Of a stretch of 64,000 bases of DNA, positions 51,520 through 63,025 are shown in pieces. Under the pieces are notes generated by a model, which was not told the origin of the DNA, did not search any database, and saw only the letters and a program-made list of their open reading frames with translations. The translations under genes and the position numbers were made by a program. Source of the stretch: Hypericum androsaemum (lineage: Eukaryota; Streptophyta; Magnoliopsida; Malpighiales; Hypericaceae); contig OZ023190.1 of assembly GCA_963995505.1 (NCBI GenBank), positions 8,151,344-8,215,343 of the forward strand, read 5' to 3'. Within the stretch, counting starts at the first letter, position 1. The number at the start of each line of letters is the position of its first letter.

Positions 51520-52805
51520 GAAATAAAGGTCAAATAAATTTTTCTATTTATTTAAAAAGGTCATATAAGTGGGTTTGGATTGGGTACGGAGTGAAGGAAT
51601 TGATTCTGAACGGTTTGGAGTGAAGGGGGACCGCAGCGGCAAACGCAGGTATGTGATAATGGCAAGCACAATTATGTGATAATGGCAAGTGCAGTTATGT
51701 GATAATGACATTTGTTTTTTGAAAACGGCAAGTCCCCGTTGATGATAATGGCATGGATAGTTTTTTTATTTTGGTCCCCCATATTTTAGCATTTTTGTAA
51801 AAAGGTCCCACTGGCATGCGCAGTTATGTGATAATGACATTTGTATCCGGCCTGTGTTTGTGCGTGGATTTTTTCATTTTGGTCCCCGTATTTTAGCGCG
51901 TTTGCAAAAAAGTCTCCGTGTATCTTCATTCCAAATGGTTCGGAATAGTGGCATTCCGTACCCAATCCATACCCCACATAAGTCCCTTTACTTGTTCAGA
52001 TAAATTTATATACTTCTCTAAATAGGTCAAATAATACCCGAGACTATTTCTCCGGTACCGACAACACGTCATCAGCTGACGTGACATCCTTGTCAGAATA
52101 AAAATACCACATCATCTTCGTTGTTCCTTCTCTGTTTTTATTTCCTTCCTTCTTCCTCTCAAACTTCTCTATAAACATGGCCACCCTATTGAATTTATTT
52201 TATTGTTTAAATTAAGGAATCAGTTGCCGTCTTGGAGTGATGAATGTATCTCTACAACGGGAAGATAAACATTCTAACTCAGGAACTCATGCTATCGAAG
52301 ATACATCCAGAGAACGAATCAGGTGTAGTAATAAAATTCAACATGAAGATGGAACAGACAATTCTGGAGTTGGAACTCGACCCTTCTCTTTCTGCCAGAA
52401 GGGTTCGTCCCTTATGCGATCTTCTTCCTTCGTTACTTTGTCTAGGGCCCTTGATTCTTCTGAACTCAGGTTCTTCAATTTGGGAATCAGGGTTCTTTAA
52501 ATTTAGGTTTTGAATTTCTGGTTTATGAGTTTCTCAATTTGTCTGGTTTTGGATTTTTGTTCGAATTTAGATTTGGAAATTTTGGGGATACAATAAGAAG
52601 AAGCAATATTACTCTAAAAAAGAAGAAACAATATTGATAAGGACGTCACGTCAGTTGATGACGTGTTACAAGTGACCGAAAAAATGATCTCGGAGTGTTA
52701 ATTGAACCATTTAGAGAAATACAAAAATTTATCTGAGCCACTTTTTAGTACACAAACTTATGTAACTCTTTTGAACAAGTAGAGGAAGTTATTTGGTTTT
52801 ATTCC
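51520..52805. mobile_element. Mutator-like TIR element with nested MITE, 9-bp duplication
   Basis: Ends GAAATAAAGGTCAAATAA and inverse of ggaataaaaccaaataac. The inverted repeats continue inside ('cacgtcatcagctgacgtga' at 52065 against 'cgtcacgtcagttgatgac' at 52643). The target duplication TTCTTTATT is identical at 51511-51519 and 52806-52814. The left TIR is split by the MITE at 51571-51975. The core 52220-52510 has short open frames that I cannot assign, possibly captured DNA. The element ends about 265 bp before the OASTL-3 start. Confidence 0.8.
51571..51975. mobile_element. hAT-like MITE nested in the left TIR
   Basis: 405 bp, ends GGGTTTGGATTGGGTACGG and ccgtacccaatccatacccc. Flanks are atataagt and acataagt (8 bp, one mismatch). 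It is about 85-90% similar by eye to 29264-29669, including the 'tatgtgataatggcaag' internal repeats. Confidence 0.85.
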
Positions 52806-53070
52806 TTCTTTATTTATGCATCTCCTGTGTTTCTACTGGTGCTTTGCTTATCGACTTCTCCTGCATCAATTGGCTTCTCTAGCCATTTCAGGTATTCTGA
52901 AACTAATATATCACTTAGTTCTTTGAATTGGGTACTTGGTGGAATTGAAGTTCAATGGTTACAGGAACCTCATGCTTAGTTTTTGTGCTTCTTAAAGACC
53001 ATCAATTTTTGGTGGAATTAATTGCTTTCTGATCCCATGACTTCAACTGCATGCAGGTTTCGTTGGCGAA

Positions 53071-55472
53071 ATGGAGGACACTTTTGCAATCAAGAAAGAT
53101 GTTACAGAAGTAATTAATTCCATCCATGGTTCCAACTTTTTCTTTTTTTTTAAAAAAAAAATTTGCTTTTGAGTTATTTTGGTGGTGTTGTCTGCTAATT
53201 ATTATCTCTGTCGGGGCTACATCGATGCAGCTAATAGGCAATACGCCTATGGTGTTCCTCAACAACATTGTTGACGGATGTGTGGCTCGCGTTGCTGCTA
53301 AGTTAGAGATGATGGGACCTGGCTCCAGTGTCAAAGACAGGTATCGATGATTTGTTCAGTTGCACGTGTATGTGATTTGCAACACAGGATTCAATTATGT
53401 GTTTTTCGTACACAGGATTGCATATAGTATGATCAAAGATGCCGAAGATAAAAGTCTAATTACACCCGAGAAGGTTAGTGATATATAAAGATTTTGTTGA
53501 TACCTTCTGTTTTCCTGCTACCATTTATGTTGATGCTGTAGTCTCTCGTGTTGGCTTACTCGAAATTGGCTGGTTGAAGACTGTCCTGATTGAACCAACA
53601 GGCGGAAACACTGGGATCGGAATGGCATTCATAGCTGCAACGAGAGGTTACAAAGTTATCCTTGTAATGCCAGCATCAATGAGTCTGGAGAGAAGAGTTG
53701 TACTGCTAGCTTTTGGTGCTAAGCTCATCCTTTCAGATCCGGCCAAGGGCTTTCAAGGTGCTCTTGACAAGTCAGAGGAGATACTAAACAAGACACCGAA
53801 TGGTTACATGCTTCGCCAATATGAAAATCCTGCCAATCCTAAGGTATCCTTTATCTCAATACTTTGGAATGACCATCAAGAATGTGTAAGGAGCAGGCTT
53901 AATGTACCTGTATAGATCCATTACGAAACCACCGGCCCAGAGATATGGAAAGATTCAGGAGGCAAAGTAGATGCGCTGGTTTCCGGGATAGGGACTGGTG
54001 GAACAGTGACTGGAGCTGGGAAGTTTCTAAAGGAGAAAAATCCACTAATTAAGGTATCGTCATTCATAATCATATGAGAAGAGATGATGGCCAGAAGGTC
54101 CTTGATTCTAAATGACCATCATTCCAGCGATGTCTTGTTGTATTCAATGTCTAGGTGTATGGTGTCGAACCAGTTGAAAGTGCAGTACTAAGTGGAGGAC
54201 AACCAGGTAAGTGGTCATCTTTCCATCTGAACTGAACTCTTTTTCTCAACTCATGTTTAGATTTGATAATGAGGATTCAAGTATGTGGAGCAACTTGAGA
54301 TGGGTTAGGTGTTGGAGAGAATCCACATCGGAAGTGGCACGTGTGTTGGACCTGTTTGTAAGTGTGGAAGATCCACATACTCATGACCTTAAGGTTATGA
54401 GTAGGATATGAAAAGTCCTATAAAAATTAACGAATGAAAGATGAATATCAAAATATCCGCAGCTAACAAATTTACTTAATAGTAACTGCTAGCTGTCATG
54501 TATCACTTGTAATTTGGTTTTTCACTGAGATGATAGTAACAAGAACTTTGAGCTTGTGCTTTTGTCCAAATTTATAGCTGCATTTTTATCAACTCGTCAT
54601 TAATAGCTCTCTGTCTTCTGTCAAGGAAGGTCCACATTTGATCCAAGGAATTGGTGCTGGAGTAATTCTCGATGTTCTTGAAGTTGATTTGCTGGACGAA
54701 GTGATTCAGGTAAAACTGAGACTATGCCGCTACTTTTTGTTATTTGCTTTGAATTTTGGCATCTCTGTGCCAGAATAAGCTTCCAAATCAGAAACACAGG
54801 TTCAGGTGGCCTATGAGTTGGTGCATTACAGTTGTTCAAATCCGACTGCTCCTATAGGCTGAGATATCTCAACGTCGCCATTAGCATATCAGACTATAAC
54901 AGCTCTCATTGTTTCTTCAACTGCTTGATCACAATTGCAGCGGAATAGAGCCAAGTAGTTTCTTCTTTCTCAGTAACTTACTACTGCAAATTATTGTGCT
55001 CACTCTAGGTGTCGAGCCAGGAAGCTATCGGAACTGCGAAGCAGCTTGCTTTAAAAGAAGGATTGTTGGTAATGTGGTCATTACCTGCTTGGTTCAATAT
55101 TTGGTTATCATACAAAAGTCAGCTAACTTTAGCTAGGACCAACTATAACGGCATCAGCTTCATGAATCTTTCAAATTGTCGCTCTCTTTACAGGTCGGGA
55201 TATCTTCAGGTGCAGCTACAGCTGCTGCAATAAAGCTGGCAAAGCGGCCAGAGAACAGGGGCAAGCTCATTGTAGTAAGTTCAACTCGGTGTCCTCGATT
55301 AAATTCGATCTCTCTAACATGTTACAACCTACTACTTTCAAATAATTTGGGTGACGTGGTGCGCCATTTGGGTTCTCTGCAGGCCATCTTTCCCAGCGCT
55401 GGAGAACGTTACCTGTCTACAGCTCTTTTCGATTCTGTCAGGCAGGAGGCCCAGAACATGACTTATGTCTAA
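53071..55472 (+). CDS. cysteine synthase-like protein with altered substrate loop (OASTL-3)
   Basis: Ten coding exons, sizes as in OASTL-2: 53071-53109, 53231-53340, 53416-53473, 53580-53843, 53916-54053, 54155-54206, 54630-54709, 55009-55068, 55194-55274 and 55383-55472. They encode 323 residues with all frames intact. PLP lysine K48 (SSVKDR), GTGGT and SSGAA are kept. Odd changes are GPGSSVKDR for [15 protein letters not shown] for TSGNTG (Ser77 to Gly, a residue that contacts O-acetylserine), LITPEK for the usual GxI(T/K)PG(K/E), [10 protein letters not shown], docking loop GGQPGPHL (both lysines lost, 219 and 224) and GAGVILDVL for GAGFIPxxL. It probably has reduced or different OAS chemistry and no acetyltransferase docking. 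An alternative is cyanoalanine synthase- or desulfhydrase-like activity. Intron 6 (423 bp) contains sequence resembling a transposon end (about 54300). Confidence 0.9.
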
Positions 55473-55794
55473 GATGGTGTACTTGTTCAAACAACAACAA
55501 GAGCTTCAAAAATACCAACTCCTGTAGTTGATGACCACCAATAGCCGAACAATCTCCAAACTTTCACTTTTTATAATTATTTGCTGGATGACATGTTACA
55601 TATATGTGGATTGAGCATTCCAGATCAAAAGGGTCCCAAGTTAAATTGACTAAATTTAAACTAAAATGGGTAATGGGTAAAATTGACATGTTAGAACCCA
55701 TCACACTCACTGGTCGTTCCACGAGAACTAAGGTTTAGTCATTTTTAGGGGTGTTTACTCGTTTTCTTTGGTATAAAAGAGGGGACCCCTAACC
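55473..55794. other. OASTL-3 3' flank
   Basis: The 3' untranslated region and spacer; no gene is seen. A poly-A signal could not be assigned with confidence. Confidence 0.4.
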
Positions 55795-56330
55795 CTTTTT
55801 TTTTGGCAGAAAAAGAAACTTCATTAATAAAAGAAAGAACAGATGTACATAACGTCTTGAAACATCCTAACCTCGAGGTGCCTTATGATGGGGCCCGCCC
55901 AAAAAAAGAGGCTTACCCACCCACCTCAAGGGCATATCGACTAGCTACCTCAACCAAAATCAGCAGACTCACACACACTTCCCTCGCATACCTAAAGTAT
56001 GCGGTTGCAGCCGGGGGCCTCATTAAAAACCTGTCGCCGCCAAACGACAGGGAAAAAGAGCACCAAAATTCGTTAGCGCTGCTAGTCCCTATTACAAGAG
56101 TAAAGTGATAAGGCATCTCATGCCGTGAACCTGAAATGAGGCAATATAGATAAGTCCCGCCCAACATGCCGAAGTATAGAATTTGGAGCATTAGACCACC
56201 ATCCGTCAATAAGGAACTTTGATAATTCATCCGCCACAGCATTGCCTTCCCTGAAGATGTGGGAAACTCTGAACTCCATCGAAAGTAAGAGTTGTTGCAC
56301 CCTTTGCCATCACAGCTTGTACTTTCACGG
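55795..56330 (-). pseudogene. LINE 3' end (RNase H) on minus strand
   Basis: The minus strand reads VSHIFREGNAVADELSKF and then GWWSNAPNSILRHVGRDLS, the end of a plant LINE RNase H domain. A 3' untranslated stretch follows, ending in a T run on the plus strand (55794-55804), which is the poly-A tail. About 0.5 kb is retained. Confidence 0.8.
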
Positions 56331-56399
56331 GATGCTTAACAACCTGTATTGAAACAAATAAAACACATAAGCTGAGTCAGTCTCCAGCCAAAGTCTACA

Positions 56400-57850
56400 C
56401 CAACCATGTTCATGGGCTGCCTCCACTTGTTGGTAACTTGTAATTTTTCGGTGGCCATCTGGCGGAGGTTATTTGAGTTTTTTGGCATTATCTCGTGGGA
56501 GTGTGCTAGTTTTAATGAGCTTGTGGCACGGGTAATGCAGGCTTCTTTTAGTCCGCAACTACATGCATTATGTCAGGTTGTAGTGGTATCATGCACCTGG
56601 GCTCTGTGGACCGAAAGGCGCAGTGTGGACTCGATTATTGTGTTGATTCGCAATCTGGTGGCTGGAACAGAGGGCATGGAAGTGCGCCACATGTATCATA
56701 CGTAGGAGAAGGTACGTACACTGCAGGCTCTTCTGTCATTAAAGAGGTTCGTTGGCACTATCCATTGCCGGGGTGGATAAAGTGCAACACGGATGGTAGC
56801 GCAGCTTGGGCTCTGGGATTATCTTCGGCAGCAGGGATTTTTTGAAACCAGAGGGGTTTTGTGCAGGGCTGCTTTGTGCGTCATTTGGGGATTAGTTATG
56901 CCTATGAGGCCAAGTTGATTTCAACATTTTATGAAGTGGAGGCTGTGCATTTTTGTGGTTGGCATCATCTGTGGCTGGAGACGGACTCCATGTATATTTT
57001 TTCAGTTGTTTCAATTTTAGCAGATGGAGGTTCCGTGGCGATACATGAATAGATGGATGTAGGTGTAGGGCATGTTGAGAGACATGCAGTTTCAGGTATC
57101 CCATATTTTTTGTGAAGGTAATGCTGTTGCTGATACTTTGACTAAGCTGCAGGAGAGTGGATGGTGGTCGAACATTCCCGATTCGGTTTTGAGACACATT
57201 GGCAGGGACTTGTTAGGGCTTCCTTGTTATCGCTTTGTTACGTGATGCAACACATGCTTAGGATGATTCGGCAGACAAGAGATGGGTCTGGGAGCTGTGG
57301 AGGAGCTTTAATGTTGGACTCGCATGGTTACTTGCTTGATGTCTCTATTTTTTGTAATATGGACTCGCAGCATCAACGGATTTTTAGGCGCTCTTTTTTC
57401 CTGTCGTTAGGTGGCACCAGGGTTTTTTACAGAGGCCCCTGGCTACAACCGTTCATAATAAGTGTTCATGTTTTCATTTTTCTTTCTCCTCGAGGTAGGA
57501 TGGTGGGTGGCATCCCTTGCACGAGATATCTCGAGTCTAGGTTGATAGGTGCTCAGTTATTAGAGTACTATCTGGTAATTGGGCCCCCAGACTACCGACT
57601 TATGGATTCAACTAAGATAGGTGATAGGAGATGTTTCTCTGACATATTGGTTGGGGATGTCACTCCGACAGCCCGAGTTATGTGGTTCAGCAGAATAGGA
57701 CTTAGAGTGATCGGAATCTCCATTGGTCTAGTGATCAAAGGACCCCACCCCTTTGACTACCCATAATGTGGGTTCAGCGGGGGTAGGTCGTAGAGTTTAT
57801 TTATCTTGTACATTATTTTCTTTTATTTATGAAGTTCTTTTTTCTGCCAA
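56400..57850 (+). pseudogene. LINE 3' end (RNase H) on plus strand, inverted to its neighbour
   Basis: Plus-strand reading: VSCTWALWTERRS, PLPGWIKCNTDGSAAWAL, WLETDSMYIF and VSHIFCEGNAVADTLTKL then GWWSNIPDSVLRHIGRDLLG, in different frames. The end 'catgaagttcttttttctgccaaaa' mirrors the start of the copy at 55795. An extra 0.55 kb between RNase H and this end (57245-57790) has no match in the neighbour and is unexplained. It is non-functional. Confidence 0.78.
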
Positions 57851-57989
57851 AAAAGAGCTAAAAATTAGGGATGAGTCAGTTATGTAAAGTAAGAATGTGA
57901 CAGTTATGAAAATATATAAAAAAGGAAAACTAAAAATAAAACATTCCATTTGTAACACTTGAAACCCTAAACCTCAACGAAGTCAAATA

Positions 57990-59338
57990 GTATTTTCTCT
58001 ATCTAATTATAGGTATCCAGAGGCAAAAGGAAGAAACTCAAAATATAAGTAGGTATTGATTGTAACACCGACTTGATAAGGGTCTTCCGACCCGCACGTG
58101 ATAGAAAATGGACCTTCTAATTCCCCACTTTATCTCTGATTTTATCCTCTAAAATCGACCCTTCTTGGATCTACCTATCACTATCGGCAGCCCAAGATAT
58201 TTCTCGTGCTCCTTGGCCAAGCGAAACTCAAGAATAAAACATAGAGAAAATTATGCTCAGGTCCCTGTAGTTTGGCGTCCTTCCTTTTAGGGTCCTTGGG
58301 TTTCTAAAATTCATGTTGTTGTCCCTGTAGTTTGGTTTTAGAAATTCAGGGTCCCTGATGGCTCTTTTTTTTATTTTTGGTCATGGAAATGACCAAAATA
58401 CCATTAAACAAAAAATAAAAAAAATTCACCTTCTCCAACCTTTTATTTTTTGTTTAAGGGTATTTTAGTCATTTTCATGACCAAAAATTAAAAAAAGAGC
58501 CGTCAGGGACCCGAGAGTCTCTAAAACCAAACTTTAGGGACGTCAGGAACGATTTCGGAAATGCAGGGACCTAGAGGGAGGGACGCCAAACTACAGTGAC
58601 CTGAGCGTAATTTTTCCTTAAACATGTGCACTTTTTTATGCGTGCCAGCATATTGCGACTGAAGAAAATAAAACTTTTTTTAACATTGACTTGCTGTCCT
58701 AAGGCCTGCTCATATGTAGATAGAATAAACATAATGATATGCAATTCTTCATTGAGTAAATGTGTAATTGGGAGAGCTGATCTGTAAATATGGATACAAT
58801 GGATGAGGTTTGCATCTTGGGCCGTGTATAAGGAGGGAAACGAGAACTTTTGCACGAAGTAGAAATATATATGGCGATAATCGGTCCCCCTCCCGAAGAC
58901 CTCTAATAGGTGTGAAGAAGTCACCTGATTTATCATTAATTTGAATGGTGTATATCACTATATTAATACATCTCATGATAAGATCAAAAAATTATCCCTG
59001 AAAACCCATGACCAACATCCTATATTTCAGGAAACGCCACTCAATTTTGGTATAGGCCTTAATCATATCAAATTTGAGAGTACAATAATCTCTCCCTCCC
59101 CATCGTCTTCTTCGTGAGATAATGAAAACTTCAAAGACTATTAAAGAGTTGTCCGTTATTACAAAAGCTCCATGGTTTGAATAGTATCAGGTAAAGACAA
59201 CTTAAGCCTGTTGGTAATAACCTTAGTAGCAACTTTTATCGCTACAATACGGAGGCTAATTCAGTGGGAACACTAGGATTTTTAATCTTCAGGATTAGAG
59301 AAATAATTATTCTATTAATAGAAGTAGGGTTTGAACCT
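57990..59338 (-). pseudogene. LINE ORF2 RT fragment with nested MITE
   Basis: The minus strand shows GDFFTPIRGLREGDRLSPYI and neighbouring RT sequence, closely matching 21650-22600 ('cagaggcaaaaggaagaaac', 'gacccgcacgtgatagaaaa'). It is interrupted by a MITE at 58244-58617 and cut at 59338 by the copia LTR-like start TGTTGG. Frames are broken. Confidence 0.8.
58244..58617. mobile_element. Mutator-like MITE with empty site in sister LINE
   Basis: 374 bp with long inverted repeats (GAGAAAATTATGCTCAGGTC and inverse of ggaaaaattacgctcaggtc; 'ccctgtagtttggcgtcc'). Flanks are taaaacata and ttaaacatg, about 9 bp with two mismatches. The related LINE at 21850-21880 has the uninterrupted 'gagattaaaacatatgtgc'. 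Confidence 0.82.
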
Positions 59339-60750
59339 GTTGGTTTTAACGTGTAATTAACGAGTAATTACATGTTAAACTCGATTAATTAATAAATTAA
59401 TTCGTTAATAATAAATTACTTACTTGTCGAAGCAAGAGGTCCACAGGTTCGGGTCGACTATGTCTTCGTGCCAGTCGAATTACGATCACGTTATAACATA
59501 TTCGTAATTAATTTTTACGAGATTTTCTCTATTAAAAATCTGATCAAAACTCAGGGACTATTCTAAAGTTTTGCCTTTCTTTTTGAGTGGTTGTAGGGAG
59601 AATTGCTTAATTGGTTCAGCCGGATTTCCCTTTTTTATAAGAAAATCTGGCCAATCAGAATGTGCCACGTTGCGCACATGGCTGCCACGTGGCGCACATG
59701 GCTGCCACGTGGCACTTCTGACCCGCATGTCCACCATGTGGCATGCCACGTGGGCCGCCAACTCTGGCGGGAACTGCATCAGCGCCACGTCACGCTGACG
59801 TGGCACCGTCTGGCTGGGCCACGCAGCCCGCGTAGCGGCTAGCGTGGGCCCCGGGCCGGTCAATGCGGGTCATGTGCGACCAGCATACGTCGAGTGTGTT
59901 AAGACAAATTCAAGAGCACGGACACTCATGCTACTTGAATAGTAGCATCTCGACAACCTTCTTGTATAATGAATGCTATTACCACAGGACTCATGTCACA
60001 TTCCATTGTTCACATTAGTGATTTCAAACAATTATATTCGGGTTCACTATTATACTTTTCAATACAATTGGTGCACCTGAACCACGAAACTCAGAATGTG
60101 ATGAACATAGTTCCTTCTCCCTTAACTATATTTTTTTCATAATGATACAGCCTGCTTTTCTGGTCAGCCCTGCCAGGTCAAATCTCTATGCCATAACCTT
60201 TTCATAAACTTTCCAAGCTAGCAGCACTGGACCATACTTCCAGAATACGTTTAGGATCTTAAGAGTAGGTTTCGGGAATCACAGTTCTCGAAAATTGGTC
60301 TCACACCAGGGATTGTGAAATCACTCAACATTTTCATCTCATCCAGTGGTCGATTAGCACACATGATACTGATCATGTGTTACGGTGTACATTTCTTTTT
60401 AAAGGAGCACATGTCATTTAACACCATACTAGAGTATCAGCCTTAGCTTAACTCTAGGCTAATAGGACAAACAGTATGATAAGTTCTACTTATATCTTAT
60501 CATATGGATTGTAGAAAATCCAAATGCAGTAACTTATTCCTGCATCCCATAAGAAACTTGCTCTTGAGCAAGACGACATTCCGTCATAGAACATGCATTT
60601 ATGAATGTCCAATAACTGCCTCATCTCATCTAGGAATCAACTTCTTGACTCCCACTAAGGTAAACACCCGTGTGAGTGGGCTACTTCTCTGTCCGACATG
60701 TTTCATAAATAACTCATATTGCCAAATAAAACTCCTTTATTCTAACTAAT
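59339..60750 (-). repeat. putative 3' LTR and 3' region of a third copia element
   Basis: It begins TGTTGGTTTTAACG on the plus strand, cutting into LINE sequence, and continues to the end of the copia pol at 60755. The inner LTR edge is unresolved: ccgtcatagaaca at about 60582-60594, or the purine tract whose complement is ctcccac at about 60650. The partner LTR would lie right of the window. It contains a dense cluster of ACGT-core motifs at 59665-59805. Confidence 0.6.
59665..59805. promoter_or_regulatory. G-box/ACGT-rich cluster in copia LTR region
   Basis: About 140 bp contain repeated CCACGTGG-like and GACGTGG-like cores ('ctgccacgtggcgcacatgg', 'catgccacgtgggcc', 'gcgccacgtcacgctgacgt'), including a direct repeat of about 21 bp. 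Such cores are binding sites for plant bZIP and bHLH factors. The position inside a probable LTR suggests a regulated retroelement promoter; activity is inferred. Confidence 0.6.
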
Positions 60751-60754
60751 TGGA

Positions 60755-63025
60755 TTACAAATGAAACCGTCGTAAATCTAGTGACTTAACATGTTTCTCG
60801 CACACTTCTCGAGGTAATGCTTTAGTCATCGGATCTGCGACCATATCTTGTGTAGATATGTGTTTCATACACAGTTCTTTATATTTTACTAAATTTCTAA
60901 CAAAGTAAAATTTAATATCTATATGCTTAGCCCTGCTGTGGAATCTAGGATCCTTAGCATAGGCTATAGCTGCCTGGTTGTCACAGAATAGACTTACGGG
61001 CTCCGTTGAGTTGATCAGGGAGAGATGGCTTAAGAATCTCTTCAACCATACCGCTTCTTGTGCAGCATGAACTGAAGCTACATATTCTGCTTCCATTATT
61101 GACAGGGATACATAGGTTTTCTTCTTACTACTTCATGAGATAGCACCCCCACCCAACAAGAAAACGAATCTAGATGTAGACTTTTTCTTGTCCATGTCGC
61201 CTCCCCAATCAGCATCAGTGTAGCCATTTAGTATCAGGTCATGCCCTTGATAGCACAAGGAGTATTCTCCAGTAGTGTTCAAATATTTCAAAATCCCTTT
61301 GACAGCCTTCTAGTGAGCACTGCCTGGATCAGACTGATATCTGCTTGCTATCCCAACAGCATAGCAAATATCAGGTATGGTATACAATATTGCATACATC
61401 CGGCATCCAACTGCGTTGGCATAAGGAATCTTCTCCATGTTCCCACGTTGTTTAGCTATTTTTGGGCACATGTCCTTACACAAATTATGACCTTTAACCA
61501 ATGGGACGTACTTTGGGTTAATGTGATCACATTTGAAATATTCTACTACTTTACGAATATATGTCTCTTGTGAAAGAGACACTATCCTTTTTGAACGATT
61601 CCTCAAAATCTTAACTCCGAGTATGTAATCCGCTTCACCCATGTCTTTCATTTTAAAGTTGGAAGATAACCAATCTTTGATTTCGACAAGAAATTCCATG
61701 TCATTTCCAGCTAAAAGTATGTCATCAACATACAAAGTGATGATGACAAACTTCTTTCCTGATCGCTTAACATACACGCAGTGATCTTCGTCTATCATTA
61801 TAAAATCATGCGCCATGATCGTATTATGAAAGTGAATATACCACTGTCTAGACGACTGCTTAATGCCATAAATTGATCTATTCAATTTACAAACTTTGTG
61901 TTCGCAGCCTTTTTGAATGTAGCTCTCAGGCTGAATTATGTAGATTTCTTCATCCAATTCTCTGTGGAGAAAAGCAGTTTTTACATCCATTTGATGTAAT
62001 TCTAGATTCATGTTAGCAACCATAGCTAAAATGACCCTAATTGACGTAAATCTAACAACAGGTGCAAAAGTCTCCTCGTAGTCTATCTCAGCCTGTTGTT
62101 TGAACCCTTGGGCAACAGGTGCAAAAGCTATCTGCATTGCGCTTGATTTTGAGAATCTACTTATTCCCAATTACCCTACGCCCCCTAGGTAGGTCGACCA
62201 GATTCCAAACCTGATTTTTGATCAAGGAAGATATTTCTTCCTCCATTGCATTTATCCATTCAGTTCGTTTTGGAGATGACAAAGCTCCAGATACATTCTT
62301 TGGCTCATCTTCATCCTGCAGGATGGCCAGAAGAATTTCACTTGGACTATCAAATTTCTTAAGTGATACCAAGAACGCATTAGCCTCGCCTTCGATGTCA
62401 AATCATCGGCGTGGTTTGCTAGTTCTGCTAGATCTACGGTATTCCCAGTTTTGTTAAACATCTCTCATATATTCATCATATCCAGGAATCGCACTCCCAC
62501 TAGGTGGAAATACCTTACTCCCACTGAAATAAGGAATTACCTCCCTTTCAGGACTCAGATCACGACCTTCCGGATCATTTTAAGTTGTAAAATCTCTATC
62601 TTCCTCCTCAATTCTCCCACTCGGAAGAAGTGATCCAGATGATTCTGGTTCATCTGTCTAATAAAAGGTAAGGTCATTACTAACCTCCCCCATCTTTGGA
62701 AATTCATTCTCCAGAAATGTGGCATCGCGTGATTCAAATTATGTTACATGTCCATCGTCCAGTGCACCCACGAACACGTAATAAAGATACTTTTTCTACC
62801 TCTCGGTCCTAGTTTACCGAAAGTACTTGAGGTAGAACGGATATAGGACGCACACCCCCATGGCTTAAAATAGGATAGATCGGGCTTTCGATCTGTCCAC
62901 ATTTCATAAGGAGTGGCTGTAACAGACTTGGAGGGGACACGGTTTAGAACGTATGCGGCAGTCAGGAGCGCATCTCCGTAGAATGATATATGCAAATTTT
63001 CCTCTGCCATCATCGATCTAACCAT
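60755..63025 (-). pseudogene. third copia Pol: integrase tail, RT, RNase H
   Basis: Minus strand. The integrase tail reads RNRILLDMVRSMMAEENLHI and then YVLNRVPSKSVTATPYEMW with WGCASYIR. After broken linker frames (62740-62372), RT starts MEEEISSLIKNQVWNLVDLP and continues with DYEETFAPVVRFTSIRVILA, QMDVKTAFLHRELDEEIYI and catalytic LYVDDILLAGND. RNase H follows (MEAEYVASVHAAQEAVWLK, LFCDNQAAIAYAKDP). RT spans the 286-codon frame 62170-61310. A frame break at about 62165 and others prevent a continuous product. Confidence 0.87.

Noticed and set aside
57161..57766. 201-codon ORF as a host gene
   Set aside because: It starts in LINE RNase H sequence and continues in an unrecognised insert; no domain and no independent start.
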